From assembly GCA_016935765.1 (NCBI GenBank), contig JAFGQG010000126.1:1-58621 (forward strand): a stretch of DNA of 58,621 nucleotides. Reading direction: 5' to 3'. The number at the start of each line of letters is the position of its first letter. Position 1 is the first letter of the stretch. The translations under genes were made by a program, and so were the position numbers. The notes beneath the pieces are model-generated. The model worked only from the letters and a program-made list of their open reading frames with translations, made no database searches and was not told the origin of the DNA. Origin of the DNA: a bacterium. GTDB lineage: Bacteria > UBP14 > UBA6098 > JAFGQG01. This document shows positions 53,571 through 58,621 of this stretch, in pieces.

Positions 53571-54545
53571 ATGAAAGCACTCGTCACAGGCGCAACCGGT
53601 TTTATAGGAAGCCATCTCGTTAACTCGTTATTAAATAAGGGTTTCGATGTCACTATCACTGCGCGTGAGAGTTCCAATACCGCGTGCCTGCCTTGCGACA
53701 GAATAAAAATAAATTACTGCGATATCTGCTTGCCTGAATTACTCCATGGTGAGCTGGCAGACATTGAATACATCTTCCATTTAGCAGGATTGACAAAAAC
53801 CCGCGATCCGCGAAAATTTATGAAAGTAAACGCCGAGGCGACTGCCCGACTCCTTGCCCTCTGCGCAAAGGAGTGTAAAAACTTGAAACGCTTCGTTTAC
53901 GTCGGAAGCCTGGCTGCAATAGGTCCCTCCCACGGAACACCATTAACCGAGGATACACAACCGGCTCCAATCACCGATTATGGTATGAGCAAACTCGAGG
54001 GAGAGAAATTCACCAGGACTTTTATGAATATGATTCCTGTCACCATTATCCACCCACCTGCTGTCTTTGGCCCTGGAGAACGGGACCTGTTCATCTACTT
54101 TAAGATGATCAACCGACGCATAAAACCTTACGTAGGGAATCCTGACAGAAAAATCGCTCTAGTTTACATAAAAGACTTGACGGATTTACTGTTACATGTT
54201 ATCAAAAAAGATGAAGCTATAGGTAAAACCTACTTCGTGGCGGTTGAACCTATTCCCACGCTAAGGTATTTCGCAGATACGATAGCTGAAGCATCTGGTA
54301 AAAAGTGTTTTACAGTTCACGTGCCCGGGAGTTTTCTCTACCCAGCCGCGATAATGAACGCCATTTCATCCTTTTTTACCGGAAAACCACCTGTAATCAA
54401 CTTTCAAAAAATCAGGGAATTGCTTTCGGAATGGGATTACTCCTCTGACAAAGTGAAAAGGGAATTGGATTTCAAACCCCAATATTCACTGAAAGATGGT
54501 GTAAAGGAAACCTGGGATTGGTACAAGAAAAATGGGTGGTTGTAA
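53571..54545 (+). CDS. NAD-dependent epimerase/dehydratase (extended SDR)
   Basis: 324 residues. Rossmann motif TGATGFIGSH (7-16), LAGLTK, and the catalytic Tyr-Lys pair in YGMSKLEGEKF. This family acts on sugar nucleotides, flavonoid-type ketones or sterol-like molecules; HPPAVFGPGERD and the C-terminal WDYSSDKVKRELDF resemble the NAD(P)-dependent 3-beta-HSD/dihydroflavonol-reductase-like branch more than UDP-hexose epimerases. It is separate from the polysaccharide cluster, so the substrate is unknown. Confidence 0.85.
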   Translation: MKALVTGATGFIGSHLVNSLLNKGFDVTITARESSNTACLPCDRIKINYCDICLPELLHGELADIEYIFHLAGLTKTRDPRKFMKVNAEATARLLALCAKECKNLKRFVYVGSLAAIGPSHGTPLTEDTQPAPITDYGMSKLEGEKFTRTFMNMIPVTIIHPPAVFGPGERDLFIYFKMINRRIKPYVGNPDRKIALVYIKDLTDLLLHVIKKDEAIGKTYFVAVEPIPTLRYFADTIAEASGKKCFTVHVPGSFLYPAAIMNAISSFFTGKPPVINFQKIRELLSEWDYSSDKVKRELDFKPQYSLKDGVKETWDWYKKNGWL

Positions 54546-54708
54546 TATATTATCATATAACGTGGTGTTAGAGGGTTAATGGGTTGGACAGTATGGGTTA
54601 AATAGTTGCGGGTTGGGGAAAAATGACAAATGAATAATGACGGATTATGGGAGAGGAGAAAGGGGGGCGAAAATTAGAAATTATCAATTAACAATGAACA
54701 GAAGAAAA

Positions 54709-54735
54709 CCACAGAGTCACGGAGCCACGGAGAAA
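54709..54735 (+). repeat. ACGGAG-type repeat, left copy
   Basis: CCACAGAGTCACGGAGCCAC followed by GGAGAA. An inverted copy with three mismatches over 25 bases lies at 58426-58452, on the other side of the Gly-rich gene. Confidence 0.55.
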
Positions 54736-54777
54736 AGAATCAAAACAAATTTAAAGAACCTGAAAATTCATTGTTTC

Positions 54778-54818
54778 ACGGGGTAGGTTACTGGCGTGCC
54801 TGTACCGCCTGGGTGGGG
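54778..54818 (+). repeat. Direct repeat, copy A (REP-like)
   Basis: Starts ACGGGGTAGGTTACTGGCGT and continues GCCTGTACCGCCTGGG. GGTTACTGGC can fold on GCCTGTACC. The second copy is 137 bp downstream. Confidence 0.65.
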
Positions 54819-54914
54819 TTGGGAATTAAAAGCAATTAATCAGTGAACAATTAGCAATTAGCAATTAGCAATGAAAAACAAAAAGAGGATTACAACTCCA
54901 AAAAATCTCCGTTT

Positions 54915-54955
54915 ACGGGGTAGGTTACTGGCGTGCCCGTACCGCTTGGGGTGGG
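54915..54955 (+). repeat. Direct repeat, copy B (REP-like)
   Basis: Same start as copy A (ACGGGGTAGGTTACTGGCGT), then GCCCGTACCGCTTGGGG; only a few bases differ. Both are followed by GTGGGG and an AATT-rich stretch. Confidence 0.65.
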
Positions 54956-54995
54956 GAATTGAAAATAGTCAATTATCAATAATCAATTATCAGCA

Positions 54996-55009
54996 ATCCC
55001 GTTAGGGAT
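54996..55009. repeat. Short hairpin ATCCC-GTTA-GGGAT
   Basis: A 5-bp stem and 4-nt loop followed by GACATATTTGTAGCATAG. This arrangement resembles repeats with a CCC(N)4GGG core seen in bulk in Bacteroidetes-like genomes; here a single copy is visible, with a weaker TCCTTTAGGA partner 41 bp further on. Confidence 0.4.
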
Positions 55010-55170
55010 GACATATTTGTAGCATAGGGTATCACTCTCAATAGAATAGTTCCTTTAGGATATACTGTTCGAGAATGCCCCTTCTATCCATTAAATAACT
55101 TGCTTTTTAGCATATTTAATATAATTTAAAAAAATTGAATATTGGTTTTTAAACCTTTCAGGCAGCGCTT

Positions 55171-58100
55171 ATGGAACTTGAAAAAGGACATATTAGCATA
55201 ACAAATATAGCTATTGCTTTAATTATGTTGTTATCATTTATGGCATCCCCTTCAATGGGCTGGACTCCAATTGAAGGTGGCGATCATAGCGATTCGAACT
55301 GGACCCCTGATTCAGGGGATACAATAGCAGGGCATCATACGGGTATTGATACCTTTCGGATTATTGATACAGTTTACGTAAAACACCATGATAGTGTTGA
55401 TTATGGTAATTTAGAGATCGAGGCGAACGTTATTATTATTGATGGGGTACTTGACGCTAACGGCGCAGGCTACATGGGTGGGGATGGTGGTCCATCACCT
55501 CCGGAATCATTTCTGCGTGGTGGTGGAAACCCGGGAATTGCTGGTGAGGGAAATGCTGGTGGTTGTCCTGGAGACAGCGGGAGCGAGGGTAATGAAACAG
55601 TAGTTTTCGACTACAGGTTATGGGCAGGCGGTGGAGGCGCTGGCGGGGGCCGTGGAGGAGGTTATGGCGGTGGAGGGTGTGACGGAGCAAATGGTGGTGA
55701 AGGGCAGGGGATTTTCCTGATGGAAACTTATGGTGGTGATGGTGGATCAGGTGGTACCGGTTCAGGTAGCTGCCCTGATGGAATAGTATATACTTATGGA
55801 ACTGCTGACGGAGTGGATATTTTTATGGGCTCCGGAGGCGGCGGCGCCGGAAGCGGTGGTAATAGCGGGAATCCAGTTCAACCTGGCGCTTCATCCGGAT
55901 ACCCCGGAGGTAGAGGTGGAAATGGTGGTGGGAAAATACATTTAAGGGCTGATTCCATCCATATATCCGGGTTTATATCAGCTAATGGTTCAAAAGGGGG
56001 GGATGGAGGAGAAGGTGGAGCAGGAGCGCAGGTACTTGCTAAGGGTGATGCTGCAGGTGGCGGGGGCGGTGGAGCCGGTGGAGGTTCAGGAGGAGGCATA
56101 TTAATATACTCACCTGATATTACTATTTGTTCCACGGCGGTTATCTCCGCGAATGGCGGGGAAGGAGGAAGGGGCGGCGACCTTGGCGAAATTATGCTGG
56201 ACCCGGGCTCAACATGGGGCGCAGGCGGGGACGGTGGCGCCGGCGGTGGAGGCGGTAGAATCAAAATCTTTTACAGTGAATCATCCTACGTTAATGAAGG
56301 TAATGTCTATCTGAACGGCGGAAATGGCGGCGAAGGGGGCAGCAATAACGGCGAAGGAAGTAATGGAAACCCCGGATGCAACGGCTTCCCGGGTATATAT
56401 TCTCAAAGAATAATCGGAGCAGTCGTGGTCACAACCGACCTGCACCCAGAAATACCTGATTCAGTACTGGTCAACTACGTAAAATACCCCGCACCATACC
56501 AAACCTTCATAGCTCCAGGCGAATCGATACTAATCGGTGTGGACTACCCTCCAAACCCTTTCGCTGTTGGAGAAACCCGATATTTATCCGACTTCGTAAG
56601 CTGGGACGACGGGGGTGATACCTCTCACTGGGTATTCCCAGGTACTGGGGATACTATCTTCGTAGCCCAGTTCAATGTCGCAAGCGAATATTTTTGCACC
56701 GTCCGCAAAGACCCAATTAGCGACACTCTCGGTACCCTGACCATAGATACTGCAGTATTCGTTGGGGCTGATTCCGACTCCCAATCATACTGGTGGGCTG
56801 AGGGCTCCGTTCACCTGCTATCAGTTTCGCAAACCGATTCAGTGGATTCACTGAAAAAGTTAAATTTCAAACACTGGTCCGATGTTGGTGAGAGAAGCCA
56901 TTTCACCTCACCTATAATGCGTCCGGAGATTTTCATCGCCCATTATGTAGCCCAGTTCCCTGTGGTTATACGAAAAGACCCAATACTCGACACATTGGGG
57001 TTTTTCTTCATAGACATCGACACCTTCTGGGGACCCGCATCAGTTCAGCAGGAATTCTGGTGGGACTCCGCGAGCATACACCTCACTGAAGGGAGTACGC
57101 CAGACTACATCAACAGTTTCAGCCGGTACTTGCTTACTGGTTACTCAGGGGGATTAGATACCCTGGATTATCATTTCACAACTCCGATTACTGGACCCGA
57201 TACCTTTACCGCCCTCTACACCTTACAGCATCTTTGCACGATTGCTAAAAACCCGACAACGAACAGGTTCGGTCTGATCGCCCTGGACGGAGATACAATA
57301 ATGGGATACGCAAGCACCCACCAGGAGAGGTGGTGGGACCATGGAAGCGTGCATAGCATTGAAGCTTCCACTATAGACACAGTCGATATTGGGGAAGCAT
57401 GGGTGTTCACTGAGTGGTCTGACGGATTGCCTCCATTACATTTAACCTACCCTATAGCGGAACCGTGTACCTTGACCGCCTTCTACGATTACAAATACCA
57501 GGTGATCGTGAGAAAGGATCCACCCGTCGATTCCTGCGGGTGGCTGGCGATAAACTCCGCCACTGAAAACGACACTTTTTATGGAACCGAGTCCGTAGAG
57601 CAGGAATTCTGGCTGGAAGAAGCCTGGGAGGGCTACTTCTCGGTCTCGGACACAGATAACTGCCCCGATCTGCTGTACAATTTTTTTGCATGGTCCACTG
57701 GCTTCACCAATCCCGGATCATTATTAGTAACAGTAGCGGGGGGCAGCACATTTGTGGCTTATTATCGACCAGCCGCGCATATTATTTCAATCTGGGTCTC
57801 AGACACCACCTGGTTCCTCGACACTATGAATCTCGGGGAAACGCGTTCCATGGCGGATAGCGAACACGTGATGGTAGGAAATGAATCGACCACCTTCATA
57901 GACCTCGGGCTTGCGATAATCGATTGCCCCGGTTGGGAACCTGGTTTGAATCCCGAAGACGACCAGTTTTCGTTGAGAGCACGATTCCAGAATTTAGCAC
58001 CCGCTTCATATACCGCTATCGATGATTTTCTCTATTACACACCTCACAGATGGTCGACACCAGAAACGTTTGGTCCGGAAGGCTTTGATATGCAATACGA

Positions 58101-58215
58101 ACCCCCTGATACTGTGGGTTTGTGGTTCCAGTTTTTAACTCCCACAACGGGTCATACCGCCTATGGGGATAGGACAATCCATGTGAATATAGTCGCTAGG
58201 GCAGCGATACCGTGA
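55171..58215 (+). CDS. Secreted Gly-rich protein with tandem InlB-like repeats
   Basis: 1014 residues. Signal peptide about 1-30 (IALIMLLSFMASPSMG). A region of about 100-410 is dominated by GGxGG and GGAGG runs with N/S/D turns. From about 418 to 867 there are five tandem modules of about 90 residues; the last four begin near 507, 596, 686 and 776 with [VI]xRKDP-like starts and share a WW/FW box, a W-S-D/G turn and a closing FxAxY strand, as in divergent InlB B-repeats. The last 145 residues form an unassigned beta-rich domain ending VNIVARAAIP. No sorting domain is seen. Likely exported adhesin or surface filament. Confidence 0.82.
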   Translation: MELEKGHISITNIAIALIMLLSFMASPSMGWTPIEGGDHSDSNWTPDSGDTIAGHHTGIDTFRIIDTVYVKHHDSVDYGNLEIEANVIIIDGVLDANGAGYMGGDGGPSPPESFLRGGGNPGIAGEGNAGGCPGDSGSEGNETVVFDYRLWAGGGGAGGGRGGGYGGGGCDGANGGEGQGIFLMETYGGDGGSGGTGSGSCPDGIVYTYGTADGVDIFMGSGGGGAGSGGNSGNPVQPGASSGYPGGRGGNGGGKIHLRADSIHISGFISANGSKGGDGGEGGAGAQVLAKGDAAGGGGGGAGGGSGGGILIYSPDITICSTAVISANGGEGGRGGDLGEIMLDPGSTWGAGGDGGAGGGGGRIKIFYSESSYVNEGNVYLNGGNGGEGGSNNGEGSNGNPGCNGFPGIYSQRIIGAVVVTTDLHPEIPDSVLVNYVKYPAPYQTFIAPGESILIGVDYPPNPFAVGETRYLSDFVSWDDGGDTSHWVFPGTGDTIFVAQFNVASEYFCTVRKDPISDTLGTLTIDTAVFVGADSDSQSYWWAEGSVHLLSVSQTDSVDSLKKLNFKHWSDVGERSHFTSPIMRPEIFIAHYVAQFPVVIRKDPILDTLGFFFIDIDTFWGPASVQQEFWWDSASIHLTEGSTPDYINSFSRYLLTGYSGGLDTLDYHFTTPITGPDTFTALYTLQHLCTIAKNPTTNRFGLIALDGDTIMGYASTHQERWWDHGSVHSIEASTIDTVDIGEAWVFTEWSDGLPPLHLTYPIAEPCTLTAFYDYKYQVIVRKDPPVDSCGWLAINSATENDTFYGTESVEQEFWLEEAWEGYFSVSDTDNCPDLLYNFFAWSTGFTNPGSLLVTVAGGSTFVAYYRPAAHIISIWVSDTTWFLDTMNLGETRSMADSEHVMVGNESTTFIDLGLAIIDCPGWEPGLNPEDDQFSLRARFQNLAPASYTAIDDFLYYTPHRWSTPETFGPEGFDMQYEPPDTVGLWFQFLTPTTGHTAYGDRTIHVNIVARAAIP

Positions 58216-58455
58216 TTAAATATTGTGCCTATACCCGGCATCCATCGGAAGGTGTTGCAACTGGGAACGCGGAGAGTCAAACGGTTGCGGTACAGATTTG
58301 TTTCTGAATATGTATTTTTTTCTCTTTTCTTTGTTTCTTTTATGTTATTTGACCTTTGGTTTTTTACCTTTGACTTTTGACTTTCTTTCTTAGTTCCGGA
58401 TTCCCTGGTTCTCTCTCGTGATCATTTCTCCGTGACTCCGTGTCTCAGTGTTTCC
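58216..58455. other. Gap between two convergent secreted-protein genes
   Basis: 240 bp, T/C-rich on the plus strand with repeated TTTGACTTTTGACTT-like words, ending in the inverted ACGGAG-type repeat. No gene or clear terminator seen. Confidence 0.4.
58426..58452 (-). repeat. ACGGAG-type repeat, right (inverted) copy
   Basis: The minus strand reads CACTGAGACACGGAGTCACG then GAGAA, matching the left copy at 54709-54735 in inverted orientation. It abuts the stop codon of the truncated minus-strand gene. Confidence 0.55.
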
Positions 58456-58621
58456 TCATCTTACTAAATACACCGTCCCATTACAAATAATTCTCCCATC
58501 AGCTTGAATGATATAGATATACACTCCATTAGTAACCACATTCCCTTCGCTATCCTTCCCATCCCAGGTGATCGTTCCTTTTGATGAATATTGAACATCT
58601 CCATTTCGAACTTCTCTTAAC
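58456..58621 (-). CDS. C-terminal end of a secreted protein with FlgD-Ig-like tail (partial)
   Basis: The last 54 codons of a minus-strand gene that continues beyond the window. The frame reads GTITWDGKDSEGNVVTNGVY, then IYIIQADGR and ends NGTVYLVR before TGA at 58456-58458. The WDGKDxxGNxVxxGVY pattern is the FlgD-like Ig/gliding-motility C-terminal module found at the end of many secreted proteins of FCB-type bacteria. What precedes it cannot be seen. Confidence 0.85.
   Translation of the reverse strand, partial: LREVRNGDVQYSSKGTITWDGKDSEGNVVTNGVYIYIIQADGRIICNGTVYLVR

Larger units (their letters stand above)
54546..55170. other. 625-bp repeat-rich gene-free region
   Basis: No gene seen. 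In order it holds: a CACAGAGTCACGGAG-type repeat (54709-54733), two direct copies of an ACGGGGTAGGTTACTGG element, a 7-bp tandem repeat AATTAGC three times (54849-54869), stretches of AATTATCAATTAACAATGA-like low complexity, and a hairpin ATCCC-GTTA-GGGAT (54996-55009) within a segment continuing GACATATTTGTAGCATAG. This looks like a collecting site for short palindromic repeats. Confidence 0.55.

Noticed and set aside
54771..54786. Second parS site (TGTTTCACGG)
   Set aside because: Only the left half matches parS; the right half is the start of the ACGGGGTAGG direct repeat, and the other repeat copy does not keep the match.
54849..54869. CRISPR array
   Set aside because: The three AATTAGC units are a 7-bp tandem repeat without spacers; no cas genes in the window.
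55878..56264. Proline-rich 128-codon minus-strand frame
   Set aside because: It is the mirror of the Gly-rich coding region (GGN codons read as CCN) and has no start signal.
1..58621. tRNA, rRNA and insertion-sequence genes
   Set aside because: I looked through all gaps and saw no tRNA-like end with a T-loop and acceptor stem, no rRNA segment and no transposase reading frame; small tRNAs could still be missed by eye.

Overview
The window reads as a chromosomal segment of a Gram-negative-type, probably anaerobic bacterium of the FCB / WOR-3-like candidate phyla. The clues are a lamin-tail secreted protein with a C-terminal YPNPFN-type sorting domain, a second truncated gene ending in a FlgD-Ig-like tail, a V-type instead of F-type ATPase, pyruvate phosphate dikinase, ferredoxin-dependent 2-oxoglutarate oxidoreductase and a type IV pilus retraction ATPase. 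This placement is inference: there is no rRNA gene here, and I see no tRNA or CRISPR array.

Layout. (1) 1-8.1 kb, minus strand: a large KamA-family radical SAM gene, then a likely six-gene operon leuC-leuD-accB-pilT-accC-HPr. (2) 8.1-9.5 kb: divergent HIT hydrolase and folE2, sharing a compact promoter region. (3) 9.6-23 kb: a surface-polysaccharide cluster (DegT aminotransferase, WecB, Wzx flippase, Wzy-like polymerase, glycosyltransferases, a COG3379 phosphohydrolase, heparinase II/III-like lyase and polysaccharide deacetylase) ending in two glycosyltransferases that converge on overlapping stop codons. (4) 23.2-26.6 kb, minus: membrane-anchored AmrS-like radical SAM enzyme, RarA and a small membrane protein. 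(5) 26.7-35.1 kb, minus: a long co-directional run COG2403 P-loop protein, degenerate LepB, CCA/poly(A)-polymerase-like enzyme, sucC, sucD, korD, korA, korB, korC. It encodes both steps between 2-oxoglutarate and succinate. (6) 35.2-36.9 kb: lamin-tail protein. (7) 37-40.7 kb: rsmG-parA-parB-M23 peptidase-bactofilin, preceded by a perfect 16-bp palindrome that is a two-base variant of parS. (8) 40.8-49.1 kb: a V-ATPase operon (H-like, I, K, E, C, F, A, B) whose K subunit carries the Na+-binding residues known from Enterococcus hirae, but with no D subunit. (9) 49.1-54.5 kb: purF, ppdK and a sugar-nucleotide epimerase-like gene. (10) 54.5-58.6 kb: a repeat-rich accessory-looking region around a 1014-residue Gly-rich protein with tandem InlB-like repeats, flanked by inverted copies of a short repeat, then the end of a truncated minus-strand secreted-protein gene.

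How the parts fit: PPDK, KorABCD and SucCD point to ferredoxin-linked central metabolism around pyruvate and the C4/C5 acids; AccBC gives a biotin-dependent carboxylase half. The V-ATPase would couple ATP to a Na+ gradient. The ParABS-bactofilin-M23 block links chromosome segregation with cell shape. The polysaccharide cluster and the secreted repeat proteins build the cell surface. No single locus is clearly a wholly new system. The strongest leads are the signal-peptidase paralogue lacking both catalytic residues, the variant parS overlapping the rsmG start codon, the Na+-type V-ATPase lacking subunit D in its operon, and the flanked Gly-rich/InlB-repeat surface protein.
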